Assembly (NCBI GenBank): GCA_913054335.1
Contig: CAJXHL010000009.1
Span: 1 to 34,484 of the forward strand
Source of the DNA: an uncultured Gammaproteobacteria bacterium
Lineage (GTDB): Bacteria; Pseudomonadota; Gammaproteobacteria; PS1; Pseudothioglobaceae
Length of the DNA stretch: 34,484 nt
Direction of reading: 5' to 3'
This document shows positions 1 to 9,679 of the stretch, in pieces (the stretch's first letter is position 1; every line of letters begins with the position of its first letter). The translations under genes and the position numbers were made by a program. The notes beneath the pieces are model-generated. The model did not search any database, was not told the DNA's origin, and saw only the letters and a program-made list of their open reading frames with translations.

Positions 1-147
1 AAATAAATAATACGTTTTAGCAATTAAGCATAAACACCAACAACGATTTATAGGTTTTCTAGTTTTGATAAGGAAAGCGACTTAGTCACATTCTCTAAGG
101 ATAAATTCAGCAAGGCTGGGTTCATAGGTTGAAACAGTCAAGGGAAA

Positions 148-699
148 TTATTTCTTTATAGCGCCCCAAACAGCATCTAATTGCTTTTCACTTACTTCTT
201 TTAATTTATTGGATTTTAAATATTTAATAAGCGTTTTTATCATATTAAATTTAATTAGAATAAGCAGATCAAAATCAAGCTCCTTAAAATACCCTTCTTC
301 AGCCCAACCCTTAAAAGATTTCATGGAATCTTGATAATTTTCATAACCCAAAGCAACAACTTTCTTTGACACCAAAGGATCTGTGTCAACTTGCTCCAAA
401 AAAACAAACTCATTGTAGTTACTGACAAAATATTCGACAATTATTTTTGAAGTAGCCTTAATATTTTGCTCAACGCTGTAATCTATTTGATAAGCCGTAC
501 TAAAACTAGAAAATGCTTTTCTTTTGATATTAAGATAAAGTGAGTCTATCAGTACTTGCTTGGATTTATAATGCACAAATAAAGTACCTGACGCTACACC
601 AGCATCTTTAGTGATTTGTGCTGTAGAAGTATTCTTTACCCCTTGCTTGGCAAACAATTTAAGTGCGCTTTTTTGAATCTTGTCTTTTGTCGATAACAT
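148..699 (-). CDS. TetR/AcrR family transcriptional regulator
   Basis: 183 aa; N-terminal TetR-type HTH (KIQKSALKLFAKQGVKNTSTAQITKDAGVASGTLFVHYKSKQVLID). Confidence 0.93.
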   Translation of the reverse strand: MLSTKDKIQKSALKLFAKQGVKNTSTAQITKDAGVASGTLFVHYKSKQVLIDSLYLNIKRKAFSSFSTAYQIDYSVEQNIKATSKIIVEYFVSNYNEFVFLEQVDTDPLVSKKVVALGYENYQDSMKSFKGWAEEGYFKELDFDLLILIKFNMIKTLIKYLKSNKLKEVSEKQLDAVWGAIKK

Positions 700-793
700 T
701 TATTTGAATTGTTTCAAAGGCAACATACTCCTGTTAATTTTACGGAAAAACCGAGTGTTTATTGACTAACCCTCATTCGATAAAACATAGAAT

Positions 794-1909
794 TTAATTT
801 CTTATGACTTCCCACCAAGGTGTCTTCGGCAAGTTATCTAAATCAAATATTTCACCAATCATAGGCGTAGCAATATTAACGTTTCGTCTAGCCGCTTCCT
901 GAGTGATACGAATTATTGGTTCATCCCAAGGGTGCAAAGATAAGTCGAACTTGGACCAATGAATAGGAAAAAGCACTTCAGCATTTAAATCAATACTGGC
1001 CTGAACAGTTTGCTCTGGAAGCATATGAATTTGTGCCCAATTTTCGTTATAAGCACCGTTTTCCATAAAGACTATATCAAATGGACCAAATTTCTGACCT
1101 ATGGTTTTAAATGTTTCAGAGTAACCACTATCACCACTGAAGTAGATGTTGAGAGCCTCCGAGGTAATGATCCATGAACCCCAAAGCGTTTTATTGCTAT
1201 CAAACAATCCTCTGCCGCTAAAGTGGCGTGCTGGCGCTAGGGTAAATTTTATACCACGGTAGTTTTCACTCTCAAACCAATTTAGCTCACTAATCTTACT
1301 TTGATTCACTCCCCAGCGTTCTAAATGTGCCTTTACCCCCAAAGGCACAAAGAAGTGTCCAACTCGTTGTGAGAGATCTTTGATTGCTTTAGAGTCTAAG
1401 TGATCATAATGATCGTGCGATATAACAACAACATCAACTGCTGGCAAATCATCGATATGTATAGGGTTTTCTAGCGCGAACGGTTTTCCAATAATTGGTA
1501 TTGGGGAGGCTGCATTAAAGACTGGATCAGTCATAACAACGATACCGCTGGTTTTCATCAGAAGAGTAGAGTGGCCCAGCCAAACAAATTCTCCTTCTGC
1601 AAATTTATCCGATTTTAAGGTTATCGAAGGTAACGGCTCTGACGGATTTTTTTCATCAGGCTTAATAAAGAAATCCAGATAAGAGTAATTCTTTTTGGTT
1701 GAATTAGTAGTCACTTGGGTTGTAGCAAGATTTGTAAATTTTCCGTCGATAAAGTTTTTTGATTGCAGCATGTTTCGTAAGCTATCTTTATCTGAAGTAG
1801 CGCCGAATACTGGAGAAAATTGAACAAATGCAAGAATTAATATAACAAGGATAATAAGAACATATACCAAGTATTTGATTACATTTAGTAAGCTGTATAT
1901 GATTTCCAT
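794..1909 (-). CDS. MBL-fold metallohydrolase (NAPE-PLD/UlaG-like) with N-terminal membrane anchor
   Basis: Hydrophobic N-terminus; FVWLGHSTLLMKTSG, MTDPVF, SHDHYDHLD, YFSGDSGYSETF, PIHWSKFDLSLHPWDEP motifs. Confidence 0.9.
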   Translation of the reverse strand: MEIIYSLLNVIKYLVYVLIILVILILAFVQFSPVFGATSDKDSLRNMLQSKNFIDGKFTNLATTQVTTNSTKKNYSYLDFFIKPDEKNPSEPLPSITLKSDKFAEGEFVWLGHSTLLMKTSGIVVMTDPVFNAASPIPIIGKPFALENPIHIDDLPAVDVVVISHDHYDHLDSKAIKDLSQRVGHFFVPLGVKAHLERWGVNQSKISELNWFESENYRGIKFTLAPARHFSGRGLFDSNKTLWGSWIITSEALNIYFSGDSGYSETFKTIGQKFGPFDIVFMENGAYNENWAQIHMLPEQTVQASIDLNAEVLFPIHWSKFDLSLHPWDEPIIRITQEAARRNVNIATPMIGEIFDLDNLPKTPWWEVIRN

Positions 1910-1945
1910 GTTTAACCTTTATTTAATAGTTAATTAATTCTATAA

Positions 1946-1965
1946 ATGACTGAGTAGTCACTCAT
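1946..1965. promoter_or_regulatory. Candidate TetR-family operator, 20-bp inverted repeat ATGACTGAGT/AGTCACTCAT
   Basis: Half-sites match at 8/10 positions; adjoins the -10 box of the MBL/tetR promoter. Confidence 0.7.
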
Positions 1966-1994
1966 ATTATAGCTTACAAAAAATATATTATCAA
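1966..1994 (-). promoter_or_regulatory. Sigma70-type promoter TTGATA-17 bp-TATAAT for the MBL/tetR unit
   Basis: Minus strand reads TTGATA atatattttttgtaagc TATAAT, 17-nt spacer, upstream of the MBL start codon. Confidence 0.75.
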
Positions 1995-2120
1995 TGATTA
2001 ATTATTAGGAATTAATTTGAAAGAGCGGGTTTCAATAAAAATATTAGAAATTATTGAAATAAACTTTAAAACACGACTTGAGCGCCATAATAACGCCTAA
2101 TTATTGTCATTTTCAAACGA

Positions 2121-2164
2121 AAAACACCGATTTATTGAGATTTTAATCTCTAAATCAGTGTTTT
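2121..2164. terminator. Strong stem-loop at the 3' end of the nuo operon, likely intrinsic terminator
   Basis: AAACACcGATTTAttGAGATT-tt-AATCTCTAAATCaGTGTTTT; ~18 paired bases, followed on the minus strand by GTGTTTTTCG. Confidence 0.8.
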
Positions 2165-2208
2165 AGAATTGATTTCTAGAAAGTTTTGGAAATTTTCAAT
2201 ATGAGAAT

Positions 2209-3654
2209 TTAGAACAATGAAATCGCCAATTCCATCCAGTAACTTGGCATTATACCAATCACCAAAATTAGAATACCATTGACAGATAAAACAACCTTCA
2301 TGTCCAGTGGCGCAGTCACTGTAATTTCGCCCTCGGCATCATCAAAGTACATGGTTTTGATGATTTGTAAATAGTAATAAGCACTGATAACCGCGAAGAC
2401 AACCGCAGTGATTGCCAAGTAAACATAGCCCGCAGAGATAACTTGCTGAAGAATGAATAGCTTGGAATAAAAACCAATAAACGGTGGCACACCAGCCATT
2501 GAAAGCATGACAACAAGCATGATTAAAGCAAACCAAGGCGAGTGCTTGCTAAGACCTCTAAAGTCTGCAATTTGCTCAGCCTCAAAGCCTTGTTTGTTAA
2601 GAGCGATGATTGAGCCGAAAGCGGCCAAACTCATCAAAATGTAAACCAAAACATAAAATACAGCTGCACCGTAACCTTCAATTACACCAGTGGTGAAACC
2701 AAGCAAAATAAAACCAATATGAGAAATTGTCGAATAGGCCAATAGTCGCTTGATATTGGATTGCATTAAAGCAACCAATGAGCCAAGCGCAATGGATAGA
2801 ATTGCCAACACCATAAATAAATCAGACCAGTATGCTTGCATTGCACCTAAGCCGTCGATCAATAAGCGCACTAACATTGCAGTAGCAGCAATTTTTGGCA
2901 CGGTAGATAAAAACATCGTCACTGAAGTCGGCGCGCCTTGATAAACATCGGGCACCCACATGTGGAAAGGAACAGCACCGAGCTTGAAAGCGATACCAAT
3001 AACCAAGAACACTAGGCCAAAATTAAGAATAAGCACTTGCTCTGAGGCTAAGGTCGCGCTTGTGGCAAACGTCGCAATTTGGGCAATATCCAAACTGCCA
3101 GTTATGCCGTAAATCATCGACATACCGTAGAGCAATAAGCCCGATGCAATTGCACCCAAGACAAAATATTTAAGCGCTGCCTCAACGGCTGTTGCACGAT
3201 CTCTAGCGATGGCAATCAGCGTGTATAAAGACAGTGACATAATCTCCAGACCGAGATAAATCGTCAAAAGACTGTGAGCGGAAATCATTACCATCATGCC
3301 GAGCACTGAGAGCAAGGCAAGAACAAAGTATTCGCCACGAAATAAATTGTGCACCTTGAGGTAATGGCGAGTATAGACAAGTGCTACCATGGCAAAGCCC
3401 ATGGTAAAGACCTTAAAGGTTGAACCCATCGTGTCGAGTACAAAAGTGCCATCGAAAATAACTTGCGATTCACCAATTAAACTAAAAGCTAAATAGCCAG
3501 TAACAAACAAGGTGATTTGCGCTAAAGTGTAAGTCAAGTTTTGAAAGCGCTGAGAGACAAATAAATCAATCAGCAGAATAAGGGAAATTGCGCTCAGCAT
3601 GAAAATCTCTGGCAGAGCAAAAACTAAATCGGCAGTATTAAATTGATAATCCAT
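2209..3654 (-). CDS. nuoN: NADH-quinone oxidoreductase subunit N
   Basis: 481 aa multi-TM antiporter-like protein; GAVPFHMWVPDVYQGAPTSVTMFLSTVPK motif; last gene of nuo operon. Confidence 0.97.
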   Translation of the reverse strand: MDYQFNTADLVFALPEIFMLSAISLILLIDLFVSQRFQNLTYTLAQITLFVTGYLAFSLIGESQVIFDGTFVLDTMGSTFKVFTMGFAMVALVYTRHYLKVHNLFRGEYFVLALLSVLGMMVMISAHSLLTIYLGLEIMSLSLYTLIAIARDRATAVEAALKYFVLGAIASGLLLYGMSMIYGITGSLDIAQIATFATSATLASEQVLILNFGLVFLVIGIAFKLGAVPFHMWVPDVYQGAPTSVTMFLSTVPKIAATAMLVRLLIDGLGAMQAYWSDLFMVLAILSIALGSLVALMQSNIKRLLAYSTISHIGFILLGFTTGVIEGYGAAVFYVLVYILMSLAAFGSIIALNKQGFEAEQIADFRGLSKHSPWFALIMLVVMLSMAGVPPFIGFYSKLFILQQVISAGYVYLAITAVVFAVISAYYYLQIIKTMYFDDAEGEITVTAPLDMKVVLSVNGILILVIGIMPSYWMELAISLF

Positions 3655-3656
3655 AA

Positions 3657-5183
3657 TTACAATGGTAGTTTGGTTGTGAGCGCTTGCTCAAGAAGGTTAA
3701 CAACGGATGCGTGCATCACTTCAACCACAGGTTGTGGGTAAACACCCATCACCAGCACCGCCACAGCAAGTGTTGCCAAGATGAAAAACTCTCTGTTATT
3801 AATGTCACTCAAAGTACTGACTTCAGGATTTGTCACTGGGCCCCAGAATACGCGTTTCACCATCCACAAGGTATAAGCCGCACCAACAATTAAAGTAAAC
3901 GCTGCTAAGAAGGCGTACCAGAAGTTTGCTTGTAAAGCACTAAGGATAACCATGAACTCACCAACGAAGCCAGAAGTGCCTGGAAGGCCAGCATTTGCCA
4001 TCGCAAATAGCACAGCAAAACCGGTGAACTTAGGCATGGAATTAATGACGCCACCGTAAGTTGAGATTTCTCTTGAATGCAGACGCTCGTAAAGCACACC
4101 GACCACAAGGAACAGAGCGGCTGAAATAAAGCCGTGAGAAATCATTTGAATCATCGCACCCTCAAGACCGAGATAAACACCTTCAAGACTGCCGATAATA
4201 TTGCCGTCGACACCCATTTCAACGATTGAGAATAAGGCAAACACACCCAAAGTAACAAAACCCATGTGAGAAATTGACGAATAGGCAATGAGCTTCTTCA
4301 TATCTTTTTGCACAAGAGCAACAAAGCCAATGTAGACAATGGCTATCAATGACAAGGCAATAACAACGGTTGCAAACTCTGACGATGCGTCAGGCGTGAT
4401 TGGTAGCGAGAAACGGAAGAAACCGTAGCCACCCATCTTCAACATGATGGCTGCTAGGATGACCGAGCCGCCTGTTGGCGCTTGGACGTGCGCATCGGGC
4501 AACCAAGTATGTACTGGGAACATTGGCACTTTAACCGCAAAAGCGAGGAAGAATGCCCAGAAAATCCAGCTTTGCTCAGTCAGCGTTAATGGCAAATCAT
4601 TGAGCGCCGCTAATGAGAATGAGCCGCCCTGGTTGTACATGTAGATCAATGACACCAACATGAACACCGAACCAATGAAAGTATATAAGAAGAACTTAAT
4701 CGCTGCATAGACGCGGTTTTGACCACCCCAGACACCAATAATGAGTAGCATCGGAATGAGGGAAGCTTCCCAGAATACGTAGAACAGAATCGCATCTAAT
4801 GATGAGAACACGCCGATAATGACGCCTTCCATCATCAGGAATGCCGCCATATACTCAGCCGGTCTGTTTTTAATCACTTCCCAGCCGGCAATAATCACCA
4901 AAATTGTTGAGAATGTCGTAAGAATAATTAGCGGCAGGGAAATACCGTCGATACCAAGGTGGTAGTTGATGTTAAATTGCGCAATCCAAGGACTATTTTC
5001 AACAAACTGCATGGCAGAAGTTGAGGTGTCAAAACCTGTCCAAAGACTCAAAGACAATACGAATACAACAACAGAAATTGCAACACTTGTCCATTTCGCA
5101 ACTTCACTTCGATTGTTGCCAATTGCTAGAACCAGACCGCCACCGAATACGGGTAGCCAAATCAATATACTCAACAATTCCAT
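3657..5183 (-). CDS. nuoM: NADH-quinone oxidoreductase subunit M
   Basis: 508 aa; VKVPMFPVHTWLPDAHVQAPTGGSVILAAIMLKMGGYG motif. Confidence 0.97.
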   Translation of the reverse strand: MELLSILIWLPVFGGGLVLAIGNNRSEVAKWTSVAISVVVFVLSLSLWTGFDTSTSAMQFVENSPWIAQFNINYHLGIDGISLPLIILTTFSTILVIIAGWEVIKNRPAEYMAAFLMMEGVIIGVFSSLDAILFYVFWEASLIPMLLIIGVWGGQNRVYAAIKFFLYTFIGSVFMLVSLIYMYNQGGSFSLAALNDLPLTLTEQSWIFWAFFLAFAVKVPMFPVHTWLPDAHVQAPTGGSVILAAIMLKMGGYGFFRFSLPITPDASSEFATVVIALSLIAIVYIGFVALVQKDMKKLIAYSSISHMGFVTLGVFALFSIVEMGVDGNIIGSLEGVYLGLEGAMIQMISHGFISAALFLVVGVLYERLHSREISTYGGVINSMPKFTGFAVLFAMANAGLPGTSGFVGEFMVILSALQANFWYAFLAAFTLIVGAAYTLWMVKRVFWGPVTNPEVSTLSDINNREFFILATLAVAVLVMGVYPQPVVEVMHASVVNLLEQALTTKLPL

Positions 5184-5184
5184 A

Positions 5185-7155
5185 CTAGGATCCTAAGCGA
5201 ATAAGCGGGTTGTCGCCTGACACAAGCACCCAAGTTAAAACAAGCATTAAGCCAATAATCATAAAGAAGGCGTAATGATATAGATAGCCAGTCTGAATCG
5301 GTCGAATAACCGAGCCAACAAAGCCTGCGAATCTTGCACTGCCATTAACCATTAATTGGTCAATGATCGCCATATCAGATACTCTCCACAGCAGGTTACC
5401 CAATTTTTTTGCACCATTGACAAAGACAATTTCGTTGAAACGATCAAAGCCATAAAGTGACTCCAGCGCGTAGTTTATACGGTGAAATTTCTTCTGCAAG
5501 TAATCTGCCCATTCTATCTTATGCAGTGAGAACAGCCAGGCCGTTGTTATACCGCCAACCATCATCCAGAACGGTAATGTCATCACAGCATGGGTAATTA
5601 AAGTCATAGCCGAATGGAAGTGCTCTTTAAGGGCTGCCAATGAGCCGTGTACAGGGTCGATATAAATACCTTTATCTAGCCAGCCAGTAAATAACATTGG
5701 CTCAATAGTGAAATAACCAATAACGGCTGACGGTATCGCCAGCATAATAAGCGGCGCGGTAATCGATGGTGCAGTCTCATGCAGGTGCTCTTCTGTGTGA
5801 TGATCAACGCGAGATTCGCCGTGGAATACCAAGAAGAACATGCGGAATGAATACAAAGCTGTAATAAATACACCCGCAACAACCGCGTAATAAACCCAGT
5901 TTGCAAACGGCAAATTAGAGAAGTGAACCGCTTCGATAATCATGTCTTTCGAGAAGAAGCCAGCAAAGCCTGGAAATCCAATCAATGCCAATGTGCCCAC
6001 CAAAGAAGTGATGTAGGTAATCGGCATTTTCTTGCGTAAATTACCCATCTTGCGAATGTCTTGTTCGTGGTGCATGGCAACAATCACCGAGCCGGCTGCC
6101 AAGAATAACAAGGCCTTAAAGAAGGCGTGTGTCATCAGGTGGAAAATAGCTACTGAATAGGCACTAACACCGAGGGCAACCGTCATATAGCCCAGTTGCG
6201 ATAAGGTTGAGTAAGCAACAACCCGCTTAATGTCATTTTGCACAATGCCGAGCAAGCCCATGAATAAGGCAGTGATTGCGCCAATAACCATCACCACCGT
6301 GAGGGCAACATCGCTGAGCTCGAAAATCGGCGACATACGAGAGACCATAAAGATGCCAGCCGTTACCATTGTTGCCGCGTGAATCAGTGCTGAAATCGGT
6401 GTAGGACCTTCCATAGAGCCCGGCAGCCACACGTGTAGTGGCACTTGTGCTGATTTACCCATTGCACCAACAAATAACAGTAAGCAAATAACGGTAATAA
6501 CGGATACATCACCAAAGATTGTTTGACCATTAACTTGGTCGGCCAAAGCAAATGTTTCAGCGTAATCCAGCGTACCGAAAAACATCAACAGCAATGCAAT
6601 ACCGAGCAAGAAACCAAAGTCACCAACACGGTTAACAATAAAGGCTTTTAAGCTGGCCTCATTCGCAGATTCTTTATGATGCCAAAATCCAATCAATAAG
6701 TAAGACACAAGACCCACCGCTTCCCAGCCGAAGAATAACTGCATGAAATTGTTTGACATCACCAGAATAAACATTGCGAAGGTGAATAGCGAAATATAAC
6801 TGAAGAATTTGGTGTAATCATCGTCATCGTGCATATAGCCAATGGTGTAAATATGCACCATCAAAGAAACGAATGAAACAATAACCAGCATCACTGAGGT
6901 TAGATTATCAACCAAAAAGCCGACGCTAATGTTGAGGCCGCCGATTTGCATCCAAGTGTAGAGGTTTTGATTAAAGATCTCACCACCTTCTAGCACATGA
7001 TGATTAAACACGTAAAGCGCTAATGCAGTCGACACAGCAACACCTAAAATGGTAATTGTGTGCGACAGCGTGCGACCCAAGCGATTGCCAGCAAGACCAA
7101 CAATAATTGAACCAACCAAAGGCGCAAGGGCAATTGTTAAGTAAATATTTTCCAT
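5185..7155 (-). CDS. nuoL: NADH-quinone oxidoreductase subunit L
   Basis: 656 aa; GKSAQVPLHVWLPGSMEGPTPISALIHAATMVTAG motif. Confidence 0.97.
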   Translation of the reverse strand: MENIYLTIALAPLVGSIIVGLAGNRLGRTLSHTITILGVAVSTALALYVFNHHVLEGGEIFNQNLYTWMQIGGLNISVGFLVDNLTSVMLVIVSFVSLMVHIYTIGYMHDDDDYTKFFSYISLFTFAMFILVMSNNFMQLFFGWEAVGLVSYLLIGFWHHKESANEASLKAFIVNRVGDFGFLLGIALLLMFFGTLDYAETFALADQVNGQTIFGDVSVITVICLLLFVGAMGKSAQVPLHVWLPGSMEGPTPISALIHAATMVTAGIFMVSRMSPIFELSDVALTVVMVIGAITALFMGLLGIVQNDIKRVVAYSTLSQLGYMTVALGVSAYSVAIFHLMTHAFFKALLFLAAGSVIVAMHHEQDIRKMGNLRKKMPITYITSLVGTLALIGFPGFAGFFSKDMIIEAVHFSNLPFANWVYYAVVAGVFITALYSFRMFFLVFHGESRVDHHTEEHLHETAPSITAPLIMLAIPSAVIGYFTIEPMLFTGWLDKGIYIDPVHGSLAALKEHFHSAMTLITHAVMTLPFWMMVGGITTAWLFSLHKIEWADYLQKKFHRINYALESLYGFDRFNEIVFVNGAKKLGNLLWRVSDMAIIDQLMVNGSARFAGFVGSVIRPIQTGYLYHYAFFMIIGLMLVLTWVLVSGDNPLIRLGS

Positions 7156-7168
7156 GATTATCCTTGGA

Positions 7169-7474
7169 TTAGCCCTTCAAACTATTGGTAACGTCAACAT
7201 CGATCGAACCGCGATTTCGATACATCAGCGTCAGAATTGCCAAGCCGATAGCCACTTCTGCTGCTGCAACTGTCAAAATAAAGAAGACAAATATTTGCCC
7301 TGCAACATCATTGCCATAATACGAAAAGGCGATGAAGTTGGTATTGACCGCTGTCAAAATCAACTCAACACACATCAACAACATAATGATGTTGGTTCTG
7401 TTAATGAAAATGCCCGCCAAGCCAATACAAAAAACAATGGCGCTTAAAATAAGGTAGTCCGATAGAGCAATCAT
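7169..7474 (-). CDS. nuoK: NADH-quinone oxidoreductase subunit K
   Basis: 101 aa, three TM segments, [13 protein letters not shown] motif; overlaps nuoJ stop. Confidence 0.96.
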   Translation of the reverse strand: MIALSDYLILSAIVFCIGLAGIFINRTNIIMLLMCVELILTAVNTNFIAFSYYGNDVAGQIFVFFILTVAAAEVAIGLAILTLMYRNRGSIDVDVTNSLKG

Positions 7475-8085
7475 TTTGACTCCTTACGCTTGCCAGAGGG
7501 GATAGAAACAAGTCGCATTCTGTCTTTTGCTTGCACGCTTACTTGTTCTGCAATATTTTGCTTTTTACTTCTAGAGCCTTTGCGGTGCACTAACGTAATT
7601 GCAGCAATAATCGCAATTAATAGCAGCACTGCTGCCAATTCGAATGGGTAGACATAAGCGGTGTATAGTAGGTTTGCCAATTCAGTAATATTACTGTAAT
7701 CAGCCGCATGTCTTGCAGGCTCGGCAACGGCGTCCAAGCCAAACTGTCCCGCACTCAGAACCAATGCCATTTGCGCAATAACAATCACAGCAACAACAAT
7801 GCCCAATGGTAGATATTTGGTAAATTTAGCGCGCAGGGTTGATTGATCCACATCAAGCATCTTAATAACAAATAAGAACAACACCATCACTGCGCCAACA
7901 TAAACCAAAATCAGCGTCACCGCCAAAAATTCAGCTTCTAGCAGCAACCAGATACTCGCTGCACTGAAAAACGACAATATTAATAGCATTGCCGCTTTCA
8001 TTGTGTTTCTTGCGCTCACCATTAATGCCGCACTTGCAACAAATGAGAGCCCAAAAACATAAAATAGTACTGATGTAAATTCCAT
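7471..8085 (-). CDS. nuoJ: NADH-quinone oxidoreductase subunit J
   Basis: 204 aa; [29 protein letters not shown] motif. Confidence 0.96.
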   Translation of the reverse strand: MEFTSVLFYVFGLSFVASAALMVSARNTMKAAMLLILSFFSAASIWLLLEAEFLAVTLILVYVGAVMVLFLFVIKMLDVDQSTLRAKFTKYLPLGIVVAVIVIAQMALVLSAGQFGLDAVAEPARHAADYSNITELANLLYTAYVYPFELAAVLLLIAIIAAITLVHRKGSRSKKQNIAEQVSVQAKDRMRLVSIPSGKRKESK

Positions 8086-8093
8086 ATCTAAAA

Positions 8094-8588
8094 TTACCTG
8101 TATTTCGAATCTTCAAGGCGAGCCTTGTTAATCGCTTTCTCATTCTCATCGCCAATCGCTAACAAGCCTTCCTTGTCAATAATGCTGCCTTCTCTTGATT
8201 CGAACGCATAATCAAAAATATGCGTTTCCACAATAGCGTCCACTGGGCAGGCCTCTTCACAAAAACCACAGAAAATGCACTTGAACAAGTCGATGTCGTA
8301 TTGTGTGGTGCGACGTGTGCCATCGTCACTCACTTCTGATTCGATGGTAATTGCATTGGCCGGGCAAACCGCTTCACAAAGCTTACAAGCAATACAACGC
8401 TCTTCGCCATTTGGATAGCGACGTAGGGCATGCAAGCCTCTAAATCTTGGTGAAATCGGCGTTCGCTCTTCCGGGAACTGCACCGTAATTTTGTCAGTAA
8501 CAAGCTGCTTGGCAGTAATTTTCATGCCAGCACGGATCTCGCTTAATCCAAAGTCTTTAACAAGTTTTTTTGCTTTTTTAAACATCAA
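8094..8588 (-). CDS. nuoI: NADH-quinone oxidoreductase subunit I
   Basis: Two 4Fe-4S motifs [12 protein letters not shown] and [12 protein letters not shown]. Confidence 0.97.
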   Translation of the reverse strand: MMFKKAKKLVKDFGLSEIRAGMKITAKQLVTDKITVQFPEERTPISPRFRGLHALRRYPNGEERCIACKLCEAVCPANAITIESEVSDDGTRRTTQYDIDLFKCIFCGFCEEACPVDAIVETHIFDYAFESREGSIIDKEGLLAIGDENEKAINKARLEDSKYR

Positions 8589-8597
8589 ATATCCTCT

Positions 8598-9665
8598 TTA
8601 GAACCAAGGGCCAATTTCAAGCTGAGTCATTAGTGCCACAGCAAAAATCCAAATAATGGTTAGTGGTAAAAACACCTTCCAGCATAAGCGCATAATTTGG
8701 TCGTAACGGTATCGTGGAAATGTTGCTCTAATCCACAAGTATAAGAATAGAAAGAAGCTCATTTTTGCCAACAACCACACAATATCTGGCACAAAAGCAA
8801 ACCAACTCTCTAAGTATGGCACGCCTTCAAACGGCGAATGCCAGCCACCAAAAAACATCAGTACAGCAAGGACTGCCATCATAATCATATTGATGTATTC
8901 AGCCATAAAGAACAAAGCAAAACACATGCCTGAATATTCAACGTGGGTACCACCAACAATTTCTGATTCGCCCTCAACAACGTCAAATGGCGCGCGGTTA
9001 GTTTCAGCAAGCGCTGAAATCCAAAAGACAATCATCATTGGGAATAATGGAATCCAATACCAATTCCAAATGCCACCTGACTGGTCTGCAACAATTGTGT
9101 TCAAATTAACAGAGCTAGAAACCATCACTACCGTGACAACAACAAAGCCAATAACAATTTCATACGACACCAACATTGAAGCACTACGAAGCGCGCCTAA
9201 TAGCGGGTATTTTGAATTCGATGCCCAACCTGCCAAAATGATGCCGTAAACACCGACAGAGCCAATCGCTAGAACATAAAGCAAGCTCACATCAAGATTG
9301 GTAATGTAAAAGCCGTCACCCATCGGAATCACTGCCCAGATGGCAATGGCCGGCACAAACGCTAAAATTGGCGCCAAAATAAACAAATAGATGTTGGCTT
9401 TGGATGGGAAGATAATTTCCTTAAACATCATCTTTAAAACGTCGGCAAATGGCTGCAATAAGCCAAATGGGCCAACACGATTTGGACCGATACGAAGTTG
9501 CATATAGCCAATAACTTTGCGCTCAGCATAAGTCATGTAAGCCATCATAATGATGAGCGGTAGAATTAAGGCAACACCCTTAATAAGGATAATAACAACA
9601 TCGGCTAAGCCGCCGTCAAACCACGGTATTAGCTGATGAATAAGATCTACAAATGCTTGCCACAT
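8598..9665 (-). CDS. nuoH: NADH-quinone oxidoreductase subunit H; start placed at internal Met ([11 protein letters not shown]) rather than the longer ORF start at 9719
   Basis: [31 protein letters not shown] and [20 protein letters not shown] motifs; the longer ORF would overlap the nuoG 3' end. Confidence 0.95.
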   Translation of the reverse strand: MWQAFVDLIHQLIPWFDGGLADVVIILIKGVALILPLIIMMAYMTYAERKVIGYMQLRIGPNRVGPFGLLQPFADVLKMMFKEIIFPSKANIYLFILAPILAFVPAIAIWAVIPMGDGFYITNLDVSLLYVLAIGSVGVYGIILAGWASNSKYPLLGALRSASMLVSYEIVIGFVVVTVVMVSSSVNLNTIVADQSGGIWNWYWIPLFPMMIVFWISALAETNRAPFDVVEGESEIVGGTHVEYSGMCFALFFMAEYINMIMMAVLAVLMFFGGWHSPFEGVPYLESWFAFVPDIVWLLAKMSFFLFLYLWIRATFPRYRYDQIMRLCWKVFLPLTIIWIFAVALMTQLEIGPWF

Positions 9666-9679
9666 AATTCTACTCGTCC

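Noticed and set aside
7154-7447. 97-aa plus-strand ORF
   Set aside because: Antisense to the well-supported nuoK; no domain, typical shadow ORF
8890-9249. 119-aa plus-strand ORF
   Set aside because: Antisense within nuoH, no recognisable motif
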